A stretch of DNA of 52,636 nt from Bacillota bacterium. Lineage in GTDB: Bacteria > Bacillota > Dethiobacteria > DTU022 > UBA8154. The stretch spans positions 1-52,636 of the forward strand of contig JAAYOY010000156.1 of the NCBI GenBank assembly GCA_012520035.1. Reading direction: 5' to 3'. The notes under the pieces are model-generated. The model did no database searches and was not told the DNA's origin. It saw only the letters and a program-made list of their open reading frames with translations. Within the stretch, counting starts at the first letter, position 1; each line of letters starts with the position of its first letter. This document shows positions 43,242 through 51,644 of the stretch, piece after piece. The translations under genes were made by a program, and so were the position numbers.

Positions 43242-44549
43242 TTATTCAGTATTCCACTTAACGGTGACAGAACCATATTTTTCACGCGCATGGTCACAAT
43301 ACTTCAAAAATACAGGCCTTCCGGTCGATAGAAAAGCCTGGCCCAGGATGGCCTCCGCAAAAGGACCAAAACCCTGAGGCACTTTCATAGCCCCATGAGC
43401 ATGCACCAGCTCAAGCTGGTCCTCATTAAGTCCAATAGCCCAGGCAATAACGCCGCGGTAATGGTCCGGGAAAGAAAACCTGGAATATATCACCAGCTTG
43501 CCATTGCGATCGAGGTTGGCAAACCCTAAATTGTAAGCCTGAGGGTGACAGATCGGTTCCGCCATCGCCTTACTGAACTGAGTTCTGTCTTGTATTCCCG
43601 GAACTTCCTCCTTCCCTGAAAATTTATATTTCGCTTTTACCTTTCGGGCAGCCGCAAGGGCGTTTTGCAGGGAGTCAGCACATACAACAGCGAGCACTTC
43701 ATCCTTGCTTTTAATTTTTTCTCTGCAGACGCTGAGAATGGGGCGGCTAAACTCGAGCCCTTCTCCCCGTACAGAAGCCGGAGCGCTCAAATAATTGCTT
43801 CCCAAAACATCATGATAAGTAATCACCCGATACACCCCGGAAACACCCCACGCTTCGCCTACCTCAATAGATACCAGTTCTTCATTGGTTATCCCGGCAC
43901 GAACCAGTGCCAGGTGCAAAGTGTCGGGTGGAATCTTGATACCCAGTTCGGGAACGGGGGTCCAGGAGGCTGAATCTCCGATGATAGAATCGAACACAAT
44001 TTGCCGGGAATCAATCACTTTTTTTTCAGTCGAAATCATGCCGGCCAGCTCATTAATACCTGTTTCGCCACGTATAACCCGGGCGGCATCCTCAATGGCA
44101 TTTATCCGCTTTTGCATAGTCCTTTCATCGTTACAACATTTAAAGGACAGCTGATAAAACCAGCTTTGTATATCTTTCCTGCCCGGGAACGGATTGATCT
44201 CCAACATCGAAGCAGCAGTGCCAATTGCCTTTCCGGAACAACAAAAACAACCGGGGCTGCCATGAACGACCCAGGCCAATTGCAGGGCCTGCAGGGCTCC
44301 GCCTTCTTTTATGCCTTCTCTGGTGGTAATAAATGTGCCGTCCGGCAACTCCCCAAGAGCAGTAGTACAGGCAAGAGCTGCTTTCCCATTGATAATGACA
44401 AAACAGTCTTCACAGTCTCCCGTACCACACCGGCCATTATCCAGACTGATTCCCAGGCGCCGGTTTTGAAAAATCACCGCCAGAGAGACTGCGGGATCCG
44501 CAATTAGTCGCCAGCGAACACCGTTTATATTCAGCTCTTTTTTTATCAT
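43242..44549 (-). CDS. Truncated molybdenum hydroxylase-like protein with 2Fe-2S domain
   Basis: A 435-residue protein shaped like the first half of an aldehyde oxidoreductase/xanthine dehydrogenase. Residues 1-90 hold a plant-type 2Fe-2S domain with C41, C46, C49 and C61 in exact spacing. The second cluster domain is altered: C101/C104 fit CFCC, but KCCND (136-140) replaces the usual C-R-C-T-G. Residues about 190-310 form the alpha/beta hammerhead. The molybdopterin domain begins (LVIYSRFSFPDHYR, QGFGPFAEAILGQAF) but stops at about 435, before most cofactor contacts and the catalytic Glu. A strong terminator follows. It may be a dead remnant or an electron-transfer or cofactor-scaffold protein. 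No small or large partner subunits are nearby. Confidence 0.8.
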   Translation of the reverse strand: MIKKELNINGVRWRLIADPAVSLAVIFQNRRLGISLDNGRCGTGDCEDCFVIINGKAALACTTALGELPDGTFITTREGIKEGGALQALQLAWVVHGSPGCFCCSGKAIGTAASMLEINPFPGRKDIQSWFYQLSFKCCNDERTMQKRINAIEDAARVIRGETGINELAGMISTEKKVIDSRQIVFDSIIGDSASWTPVPELGIKIPPDTLHLALVRAGITNEELVSIEVGEAWGVSGVYRVITYHDVLGSNYLSAPASVRGEGLEFSRPILSVCREKIKSKDEVLAVVCADSLQNALAAARKVKAKYKFSGKEEVPGIQDRTQFSKAMAEPICHPQAYNLGFANLDRNGKLVIYSRFSFPDHYRGVIAWAIGLNEDQLELVHAHGAMKVPQGFGPFAEAILGQAFLSTGRPVFLKYCDHAREKYGSVTVKWNTE

Positions 44550-44663
44550 CGGCTAACTCCATCGGCTTCTTTACATCAACAGATTAATTACTGCCTTTAG
44601 AAACTTAATTTCAGAAATAATTAAAAACGCCGCTATGTCATAATATTCATAACGAGATAATTA

Positions 44664-45896
44664 TTAGAACTTAAAAATGTTCTCTGTGTTATTAATTGGA
44701 ATAACCGACACCATGGAATTCTCTTCCACCGGGGGATGCCCTGCCCGAAGGTCAATCAGCGAATTGTAGTTTAACAGAGATCTTAGCATCGTTGATTTCT
44801 GACCGGGTAATATCCTTACCTTTCCCACACCTTCTTCTACAAACATCCGCCCTCGCAGAAAACGGCGTATACCTCCATTTTTGTGATATTTGTCAACACA
44901 GAGCGCCGCAGTTGTTTCCGGGGCAAAGGCTAACCCCTGCATTTGACGTAAAACGGGAGAAACCAGCAGGTGATACCCAACCGTGCATGCTGAAGGGTTG
45001 CCGGATAAAGCCAATACCGGTTTGGAGCCCCACAATCCGCCGCCGGAGTGGCTTCCGGGCTTGGCCTGAATCCCCCAGAATAATATGTTTACCCCCATTT
45101 CACAAAGAAGTGGCAGCGCCTGATGATCAGGTTCTCCCAAAGCAGTACCTCCGGTTGTAATAACCAGATCTGCCTTCTCGAACATCTCCTCTATTGTAGT
45201 TTTAAAACTGTCCCTGGTAGGAGCTTCCCTCAAATACTTTAAACCGACAACCTTTCCTCCATCCTGAAGGATCAGCGATTCCAATATCGGCCCGTTGCTG
45301 TCCCTGATCTCCCCTGCTGCAGGCATTAAATAGTGGGGAATTATATCCGGGCCCAGGCAGATAATCGCCACAGAAGGGCAGCGGTTGACCAGGACCGTCT
45401 CTTGGCCGAAAGCCGCCAGCGCCCCCAGGGCGCCCGGGGTTAGCCGGGATTGGCGCCGCAAGATTATTTCGCCCTTTTTAAAGTCCTCCCCCTGGACCTT
45501 TACATTGGCACCAGGGGTAATTTCATCCTTGACTAACAAGCAATTATCCTTAAAAATGGCTGCTTCTTCAGGTATTACCGCTGCCGTGCCCTCCGGCAAC
45601 ACTCCTCCGGTAACCACTTTAACCGTTTTCCCCGGATTCAGCGGGTATGAAGGAATTTTCCCCGAACCTAGTTCTTCCCCAACCAGAAGTTTAGATCCTC
45701 CGTTTAAGTCATTTCTATGGACGGCAAATCCGTCAACCGCCGATTGCGCACAAGATGGCAAATCTCCGGTAGCTGCTACATCCGCAGCGGCAATCCGGTT
45801 CAGAGAATCCATCAGCAATACGCTCTCCGGCTGAAGCGGAACTGTAACATTATGAAGTATCTCCCATACTTCTTCAACAGCCACATCTGTAAGCAT
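44664..45896 (-). CDS. moeA: Molybdopterin molybdenumtransferase MoeA
   Basis: Inserts molybdate (or tungstate) into adenylated molybdopterin. The 410-residue protein has the domain III/I signature PSCAQSAVDGFAVHRND, the MoCF core ADLVITTGGTALGEPDHQALPLL, and LALSGNPSACTVGYHLLVSPVL. GGAGG lies eight bases before the ATG. It lies between the molybdopterin oxidoreductase gene and the truncated hydroxylase gene on the same strand. Whether it serves tungsten or molybdenum cannot be told. Confidence 0.93.
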   Translation of the reverse strand: MLTDVAVEEVWEILHNVTVPLQPESVLLMDSLNRIAAADVAATGDLPSCAQSAVDGFAVHRNDLNGGSKLLVGEELGSGKIPSYPLNPGKTVKVVTGGVLPEGTAAVIPEEAAIFKDNCLLVKDEITPGANVKVQGEDFKKGEIILRRQSRLTPGALGALAAFGQETVLVNRCPSVAIICLGPDIIPHYLMPAAGEIRDSNGPILESLILQDGGKVVGLKYLREAPTRDSFKTTIEEMFEKADLVITTGGTALGEPDHQALPLLCEMGVNILFWGIQAKPGSHSGGGLWGSKPVLALSGNPSACTVGYHLLVSPVLRQMQGLAFAPETTAALCVDKYHKNGGIRRFLRGRMFVEEGVGKVRILPGQKSTMLRSLLNYNSLIDLRAGHPPVEENSMVSVIPINNTENIFKF

Positions 45897-46065
45897 CTTT
45901 TAAACCTCCACCTGATAAGCAGAAGATAAGCGAAATGTTCCACGCTGATTTTGACATATTACTTCCAGCTAAGAAACTATTTTGTTAATTAAATAGCGCT
46001 TATTTTAATGACAAAATATGCTCTTCTCGGGAGGCCATGTCCGGTTGCCCTCCGCATACTATAAT

Positions 46066-48117
46066 TTAACCAAGCTTGACGATACGGCAACCGTTACCTC
46101 TCATAGTGATATAACTGGAAACTTCGTCTCTAACTTTTGTGTCCAGCAGTAAATTAACGTTGGCCATTGCCCAGCCATGCGGAATGGATACTACACCGGG
46201 CAGTATATCCGGTGTGACTTTCGCTTTAATCTTGATCCTGCCGCGCGGGGTCTGTACGCCAATCATCTCGCCGTCCATTATGTCATATTTCTTGGCAGTA
46301 ATGGGGCTTATCTCCGCTTCAGGTTCCGGTACTCTAATCCTCAGAGCCGGAACATCCCGCATTTGAGCGCCGATATATTCCTCTTTTCTTGCACCGGTCA
46401 GCAATACCTCAGGATACTGCTCAGCAAAAACGGGATCCGCTACATGGCTCTGCTGCGGTTCGAAGTGGCCGGGTAAGCCTGATGCCCCCAGTCTTTCCAT
46501 TTCTTCTGAATAAAGCTCGATTTTCTTTGTTTCTGTGGAGAAGCCAATTTTCTCATAAAGATTGTACTCTATTTCGCCAAAATAAAGGCCCGCGGGATGT
46601 TCCTTCAGTTGCTCCATAGTTACCCCGGTGGTGGAGAAGAAGTGTTCTGCCACTTCTTCGTCGGTCTTCCAGGGGAAGTACTCTCCCAGGCCGACCTTGT
46701 GGCCCAGCTCGCTCCAAATTTGCCAGATCGGCTTGCTTTCATGCAAAGGTTCCACAACTTTCTTGCGCAGCAAGATGTAGGGCTTGCAATATGAAATGGC
46801 ATAGGGGAATCCTCCGATACCGGTCTCCTCCAGGGAGGTGCAGGCAGGAAGGACATAATCGGCCAACTGGCATGTTTCTGTCATATACGGGTCAATCGAT
46901 ACAAATAATTCCAAATTCTTTATGGCCTCTAAGAAACGGTTGGTATCGGGAAAAGTCAGAGCAGGGTTGCTTCCCGAGCTAAATAAAGCCTTGATCGGGT
47001 ACGGCTTCTCGGTGATCATCGTTTCTGTCATCATGGACGCAGAGCCGTACGGGGGGGTGCGCTTGCGGAACTGATGGAATACGGGGTATTCATCATAACC
47101 GAGGCTATTTCCCTCAACCGGCACGCGCAGGTCGGCAAGCCTGATTTGAGGACAGGTAACCCATCCACCGGGCCTGTCAATGTTGCCGGTAATGGCCATC
47201 AGGATGCAAAAAGCCCTTTCCGTCTGCAGGCCGTTGGCGTACTGGTTCAGGTGCCCCACACCTTCTACGATACAGGCTCTTTCGGTATTGGCAAAAGTCC
47301 TGGCGATACGCCGCACTTCCGAGGCCGGAACACCGGTGACAGCTTCGGCTTTTTCCGGCGTATAATCTTTAACGTGCTCAACCAGCTTGTCAAAACCGGA
47401 TACCCACTTGTCGACAAATTCCTTATCCCATAATTCTTCTGCGATAATAACGTTAATCATAGCCAGGGCGAGGAAGCAGTCAGTCCCCGGGCGGATCGGT
47501 TGATAAATACCCTCTTTGGCCAGCGGGATGCGTCTCGGGTCAATAACGATCAGCTTCGCCCCTGCCGCAACTCTGTTGCGAATAATTTTTGCCTGCGGGG
47601 GGTAACTTTCATCCGGGTTATGCCCCCAGAGAAGAATACAATCGGCATTCCTCGGCTCCTCTACAGGGTAGCGGCCGAAGGTAATCTGACGGGCCAGGAT
47701 GCGGGTACGGAAACAAATACCTTCGGGATTGAAAAAGTTTGGGCTGCCGAAAGCCTTGGCGAAGCGTTGGTTGAAAGCCGCCATCTCAAAATGCTCCACA
47801 CCGACCGAGCCTGTCCAGGTGGCCAGAGTACGGGCACCGTACTTTTTCTTAAGTTCCAGCAGCTTATCTGCTATTTCGCTCAGAGCCTGATCCCAGGAAA
47901 TCCTCTTAAATTTCCCGTCCACTTTTTTCATGGGATATTTTACACGGTTGGGAGAATAAAGATTTTCTACCAGGTGCTTACCCTTTTCGCACAACTCGCC
48001 CTCATTCAGCCAGTTCTCCTTCGTACCTTCCACCTTAACCAGCTTGCCGTTTTCCACATAAGCATCAATACCACAGCTGTTAATGCATAAACCGCAATCG
48101 GTCTTGATAACTTCCAT
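46066..48117 (-). CDS. Molybdopterin oxidoreductase (DMSO reductase family)
   Basis: A 683-residue bis-MGD enzyme. The 4Fe-4S cysteines are C8, C11, C15 and C43; the likely metal-ligand Cys is in NPEGICFRTR (about residue 135); VIDPRRIPLA, GHNPDESYPP and the C-terminal dinucleotide-binding domain (LLTGARKEEYIGAQMRDVP) complete the family plan. No signal peptide is present, so it is cytoplasmic. The sequence is in the formate dehydrogenase/thiosulfate reductase-like and acetylene hydratase-like range, but the Asp that follows a cluster Cys in acetylene hydratase is Ile here (I12). No membrane or electron-transfer partner gene adjoins it. Substrate unknown. It has a good sigma-A promoter and a long leader. 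Confidence 0.85.
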   Translation of the reverse strand: MEVIKTDCGLCINSCGIDAYVENGKLVKVEGTKENWLNEGELCEKGKHLVENLYSPNRVKYPMKKVDGKFKRISWDQALSEIADKLLELKKKYGARTLATWTGSVGVEHFEMAAFNQRFAKAFGSPNFFNPEGICFRTRILARQITFGRYPVEEPRNADCILLWGHNPDESYPPQAKIIRNRVAAGAKLIVIDPRRIPLAKEGIYQPIRPGTDCFLALAMINVIIAEELWDKEFVDKWVSGFDKLVEHVKDYTPEKAEAVTGVPASEVRRIARTFANTERACIVEGVGHLNQYANGLQTERAFCILMAITGNIDRPGGWVTCPQIRLADLRVPVEGNSLGYDEYPVFHQFRKRTPPYGSASMMTETMITEKPYPIKALFSSGSNPALTFPDTNRFLEAIKNLELFVSIDPYMTETCQLADYVLPACTSLEETGIGGFPYAISYCKPYILLRKKVVEPLHESKPIWQIWSELGHKVGLGEYFPWKTDEEVAEHFFSTTGVTMEQLKEHPAGLYFGEIEYNLYEKIGFSTETKKIELYSEEMERLGASGLPGHFEPQQSHVADPVFAEQYPEVLLTGARKEEYIGAQMRDVPALRIRVPEPEAEISPITAKKYDIMDGEMIGVQTPRGRIKIKAKVTPDILPGVVSIPHGWAMANVNLLLDTKVRDEVSSYITMRGNGCRIVKLG

Positions 48118-48245
48118 CGTAAACCTCCCACTCCTTAAGTTTAATAAATCACCAACAAATCGCTAACGCATCCACACAAGGAGACTCAAAACTAATAATA
48201 AATAAAGTTATAAATATGTAATCAACAACTTAATCTATATTAAAA

Positions 48246-48326
48246 CACCTCCGTTCATTATGCCTGCGCTGGCATTTGTGCCATAATTGACATAATGAGT
48301 ATAATATAAAAACTATTCTACGTCAA
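48246..48326 (-). promoter_or_regulatory. Promoter and palindromic start region of the oxidoreductase gene
   Basis: TTGACG (48321-48326), 17-base spacer, TATACT (48298-48303). CATTATG and CATAATG (48256-48262 and 48291-48297) form an inverted repeat starting at the expected transcription start, enclosing the smaller hairpin GGCA-CAAA-TGCC. GGAGGTG at 48246-48252 has no start codon behind it. Transcription would begin near 48291, about 170 bases before the ATG. The palindrome may be an operator or an RNA leader structure. Confidence 0.6.
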
Positions 48327-48386
48327 GACACAAAGCATCAGCAGGAAGTATGGAAACCGGGAGGATTAAAGTAGAAAAATATAAAA

Positions 48387-48421
48387 ACCCAGGATAATTA
48401 GGCTTTGAAGCTGACCTGGGT
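48387..48421 (-). terminator. Terminator after modE
   Basis: On the minus strand ACCCAGG, a partly paired loop, CCTGGGT, then TTTTTATATTTTT. It lies 13 bases past the modE stop codon. Confidence 0.7.
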
Positions 48422-48433
48422 GGAATAACGCAT

Positions 48434-48748
48434 CTAAAACTCATGAAAAAATTCAAAAAAAACACTGTCTGTAACAGTGATTACATCCTTTTTATATTGC
48501 TTATAAAGATTTAACAGTTCCTTTCCCTTGGGAGTTAATTCGGCACCACTTTTTCGCCCCCCGGCCTGCCTTTGAACCAGCTTTAACCCAAGCCTTTCTT
48601 CCGTAGCTTTAATCTTGCCCCAGGCTGCCCGGTAGGACATGTTCAATTTTTCCGCCGCCTGTTTGATGGAACCTGTTTCTTCAATAGCCTGAAACAGGGC
48701 AACGCGCCCCCCGCCGAAAACAACGGCACCGTCTACCTCAAGCCACAA
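48434..48748 (-). CDS. modE: ModE-type winged-helix regulator without molybdate-binding domain
   Basis: A DNA-binding protein matching only the N-terminal half of ModE: VDGAVVFGGGRVALFQAIEETGSIKQAAEKLNMSYRAAWGKI, then LVQRQAGGRKSGAELTPKGKELL. The TOBE/Mop C-terminal half is absent. The start is uncertain. TTG 48748 has no ribosome binding site and drops expected N-terminal residues (KLK before LWLEVDG). An ATG at 48804 gives MEDKKK and then reads out of frame through ten A residues (48786-48795); adding one A would join it to NEDIHCKIQPKLKLWLEVDG. The HTH frame has no other ATG or GTG. Its own strong promoter lies upstream. Confidence 0.82.
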   Translation of the reverse strand: MWLEVDGAVVFGGGRVALFQAIEETGSIKQAAEKLNMSYRAAWGKIKATEERLGLKLVQRQAGGRKSGAELTPKGKELLNLYKQYKKDVITVTDSVFFEFFHEF

Positions 48749-48843
48749 TTTTAATTTTGGTTGTATCTTGCAATGAATATCCTCGTTTTTTTTTTGTCTT
48801 CCATATTTCGCTATTACTCTCTTTTAATAAGGCTTTCTTTTAA

Positions 48844-48872
48844 AGTATAGCGAAGTTCCCTCCAAGTGTCAA
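48844..48872 (-). promoter_or_regulatory. Sigma-A promoter of modE
   Basis: A consensus TTGACA (48867-48872), a 17-base spacer and TATACT (48844-48849). The expected start is near 48837, so the ATG at 48804 and the A10 run lie within the first 60 transcribed bases. Confidence 0.75.
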
Positions 48873-48932
48873 CAACAGGGAAAACCTGTTCCGATTGCGA
48901 AGATAGAAACCGTGAACCAGCGCATTTGCTTG

Positions 48933-49031
48933 ATATTGTTCATATGTACCGTTGCTTCTTACGCAGTGCTATGCGCTCGTGGCTAAACAGTACTTTTCTA
49001 AATATTGTTCATATATACCGCGGCTTCTTAC
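48933..49031. repeat. Direct repeats between modD and modE
   Basis: ATATTGTTCATATGTACCG and ATATTGTTCATATATACCG, each followed by GGCTTCTTAC or GTTGCTTCTTAC-like sequence, are 69 bp apart (48933-48962 and 49002-49031). They lie about 60-160 bp upstream of the modE promoter and could bind a regulator. The rest of 48873-49058 shows no gene. Confidence 0.5.
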
Positions 49032-49058
49032 CCCAAGATTAATATGGTTTTATTCCTG

Positions 49059-49904
49059 TTAAGTAGCTTTCATTGTTACACCGATGTTTATCGGCCGGCC
49101 AAAATACATTGAAGTCGTGACAATTGCATCCACTCCCGTTGCAGCGTATTCATCAATATTATTTTCATTTATCCCTCCAGCAGCAATGCAAAGGATCTGT
49201 GGAAAATCCATTTTAATTACCCTCACCAGATCCGTCAATTTTTCGGGAGGCAATTTGTCAAACTGCAGCCCATCTACACCCGCCCGGCATAAAGGAAATG
49301 CCTCCTCCGGTTGCTCAATTTCAATGATTATCTTTTTTTCACAGCTTTTTGTTTTTAATTTCTCTATTTTCGTTGTTGGCTCATCCCATGAACTGTCAAA
49401 AACCCGGTGCTGCTTAAAAATGAGTATCGATTCCGATAAACCAAGGCGATGAGGAAGCCCTCCGCCGCATAAAACCGCCTTTATGCACAGCTCTTTTGTT
49501 CCTGGAAAGACCTTTCTCGTTGATAGTATAGATACCTTTTCGTTCACTTTCCTCGCTTTTTCCACCAGCCTGTTAGTGCGGGAGGCCACGCCGCTGGCGT
49601 ACTCCAGGATATTTTGTGAGGTTTTCCAGAGCAGATGCAGTATCCCGGCTCTGCCGGCAACTTTCATAAAAACCTGTTCGGGAAAAACTTTTGAGCCTGA
49701 AGAGAGGTACTCCAGCACCTCCCCACCCTTTAACGCGGTCAATCTTGCCACTTCCTCTGTTCCGCATATAACGGCTTCGTCCCTGCTAAAAAAATGCATT
49801 TCACCATTCCGGCTGCCTATACCCATCATACAGGTTGTTAAATCCATGTAGGGTATATCTTCCTTAAGCCATCTTTCCAAAGTATCATTAGTGATATTAA
49901 ACAT
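49059..49904 (-). CDS. modD: ModD, NadC-like phosphoribosyltransferase family protein
   Basis: A 281-residue protein of the nicotinate-nucleotide pyrophosphorylase fold that occurs in molybdate transport operons as ModD. It shows DIPYMDLTTCMMGI, YASGVASRTNRLVEKAR, STRKVFPGTKELCIKAVLCGGGLPHRLGLSESILI and the barrel-closing AAGGINENNIDEYAATGVDAIVTT. AGGAGG is seven bases before the ATG. Activity is not established; NadC itself is an alternative, but the place behind modABC favours ModD. Confidence 0.88.
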   Translation of the reverse strand: MFNITNDTLERWLKEDIPYMDLTTCMMGIGSRNGEMHFFSRDEAVICGTEEVARLTALKGGEVLEYLSSGSKVFPEQVFMKVAGRAGILHLLWKTSQNILEYASGVASRTNRLVEKARKVNEKVSILSTRKVFPGTKELCIKAVLCGGGLPHRLGLSESILIFKQHRVFDSSWDEPTTKIEKLKTKSCEKKIIIEIEQPEEAFPLCRAGVDGLQFDKLPPEKLTDLVRVIKMDFPQILCIAAGGINENNIDEYAATGVDAIVTTSMYFGRPINIGVTMKAT

Positions 49905-50013
49905 GGAAATCCTCCTAAAGGGTTGATAATAATTAATCGAGCATCAAATACTTCACATTCAAGACAATTAACCTCAGCCAATGCACCAAAATAGCTGCTT
50001 GAATACTGTATTA

Positions 50014-50748
50014 TTAGAATGAACAGGCAAATGCTTTTTTTATAGGCCCTATCCCCAGGAATTGAGCTACTTCCTGATCCCCGTTCTTTTCAAAGATTTC
50101 CCTTGAAACTCCTACTTGCCTTACTTTTCCCTTTAATAATACCGCTATTCGATCTGCAAGTATGTTTGTTTCGTTAAAATCATGGGTAACATGAATAATA
50201 GTGCATCTGTACTTCTCATGAATCTTTTTAAGTTCCTCGCACAAAACCCATTTTGTATTAGGGTCTAGAGCACTTAACGGCTCATCCATTAAGAGTATCT
50301 TAGGTTTCATAATCAGGGCTCTGGCAAGCGAAACGCGCTGCTGCTCACCGCCGCTCAATGTACCCGGATAACGCCCCAGCAAATGACTAATTTTCATCAT
50401 ATCCGCCATCTCTTTTACACTTTTTTTCATCATAGAAGGCGATATTTTGCGAATCTGTAAGCCGAAGGCAATATTTTTAAAAACATTTAAATGAGGAAAT
50501 AGCGCATAATCCTGATATACAAAGCCGATTTCCCTTTTCTCGGGAGGAATATTTGCTGCATCAACTTCATCAATCAACACCTTACCCGCATCAGGTCTGT
50601 ACAACCCCGCAATCAACTCCAAGATGACGGTTTTGCCACTTCCTGTTGGACCCAGTATGGTGAAAAATTCCCCGGAATGTATGGTTAGGTTAATATTATC
50701 AAGCAAAAAATCCCCCAGCTTAATTGATACAGCAGAAAGCCTGATCAT
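50014..50748 (-). CDS. modC: Molybdate/tungstate ABC transporter ATP-binding protein
   Basis: The ATPase of the importer, 244 residues. Walker A GPTGSGKTVILE, Q-loop FVYQDYALFPHL, signature LSGGEQQRVSLAR, Walker B ILLMDEPLSALD and H-loop IIHVTHDFNE. I chose ATG 50748 after GGAGGGCGGCTC; a longer frame adds 19 residues without support. It ends soon after the H-loop, without the C-terminal TOBE/Mop domain that many ModC proteins have. A gap of 83 bases follows modB. Confidence 0.92.
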   Translation of the reverse strand: MIRLSAVSIKLGDFLLDNINLTIHSGEFFTILGPTGSGKTVILELIAGLYRPDAGKVLIDEVDAANIPPEKREIGFVYQDYALFPHLNVFKNIAFGLQIRKISPSMMKKSVKEMADMMKISHLLGRYPGTLSGGEQQRVSLARALIMKPKILLMDEPLSALDPNTKWVLCEELKKIHEKYRCTIIHVTHDFNETNILADRIAVLLKGKVRQVGVSREIFEKNGDQEVAQFLGIGPIKKAFACSF

Positions 50749-50831
50749 GAGCCGCCCTCCTTGCCAGTTGCATGTAAAATAATAATACTCCCCGTGTTTT
50801 GCCATCCAGACCGGTTACACTCCGGTTATAC

Positions 50832-51641
50832 TTAAATACCACGGGTGTCTCCAATAAAGTCACCTCCGCACCTGTTAAAGATATACAAGCATATTAACGA
50901 AATAATTATCAGCAGATTTGCTGCCGCCATCGCACCGTCAAGATCTCCGGTCGACATATTTAAGAATAATGCTATCGGCAATGTCTCTGTGCGAAAACGA
51001 GTAGCCCCGGCTAACATTAATACGCCGCCAAATTCCCCCAGAGCTCTTGCCCAAGTGATAACAGCCCCGGCTATGATCCCATTTCTCGAAAGCGGCAGAG
51101 TTATTTTAAAGAAAGCCTGGGCAGGAGTACAGCCGAGGGTTCGCGCAATAAATTCTAAACGGGGATTCACGGATAAAAACGCCGCTTTCATTACCCTGAT
51201 CATAAAAGAGAGGTTTACAAAAATCTGCACCATGATAATCCCCTTGACCGTAAAGACAAAGGAAAGGCCGATCCCTTCCAGCCAGGCCCCAAAATTTGTC
51301 GTACCAAAAAAAAGCAGAAGGCAAACACCCGCAACCAGAGGAGGCAGCGCCAGGGGCAAATCCAAAAGCGTATTAATAAGAAACTTCAGAGGAAGATCCA
51401 CTCTAACCAGGGCATATGCTACCGGTATCGCAATAAAGATACAAAAAACTGTAGACACCAGTGAAGTATAAAGACTTAACTTGATCGCAAACTGAATCTC
51501 GGGAGTAGCCAGGGATTGGGCAATACGCGGAATGCCCCTGACCATTACCGCTAAAACGGCAGATACAATGAACAGAAGGACGAGGCAGATTATAATTACC
51601 ACAAAAAAGCTAAACCAATCTTTCAACCATACTTTCTTCAT
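50832..51641 (-). CDS. modB: Molybdate/tungstate ABC transporter permease
   Basis: A 269-residue permease with about six transmembrane segments. The cytoplasmic coupling loop reads FIARTLGCTPAQAFFKITLPLSRNGIIAG, the EAA-type motif, and SLYTSLVSTVFCIFIAIPVAYALVR is the first conserved transmembrane pair. It begins three bases after modA. Confidence 0.92.
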   Translation of the reverse strand: MKKVWLKDWFSFFVVIIICLVLLFIVSAVLAVMVRGIPRIAQSLATPEIQFAIKLSLYTSLVSTVFCIFIAIPVAYALVRVDLPLKFLINTLLDLPLALPPLVAGVCLLLFFGTTNFGAWLEGIGLSFVFTVKGIIMVQIFVNLSFMIRVMKAAFLSVNPRLEFIARTLGCTPAQAFFKITLPLSRNGIIAGAVITWARALGEFGGVLMLAGATRFRTETLPIALFLNMSTGDLDGAMAAANLLIIISLICLYIFNRCGGDFIGDTRGI

Positions 51642-51644
51642 AGG

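Noticed and set aside
46066-48117. Acetylene hydratase
   Set aside because: Overall layout is related, but the Asp next to the cluster cysteine needed for hydration is Ile here.
48256-48297. ModE-like box upstream of the oxidoreductase gene
   Set aside because: The half-sites CATTATG and CATAATG are 42 bp end to end, not 24, so this is reported as a different structure.
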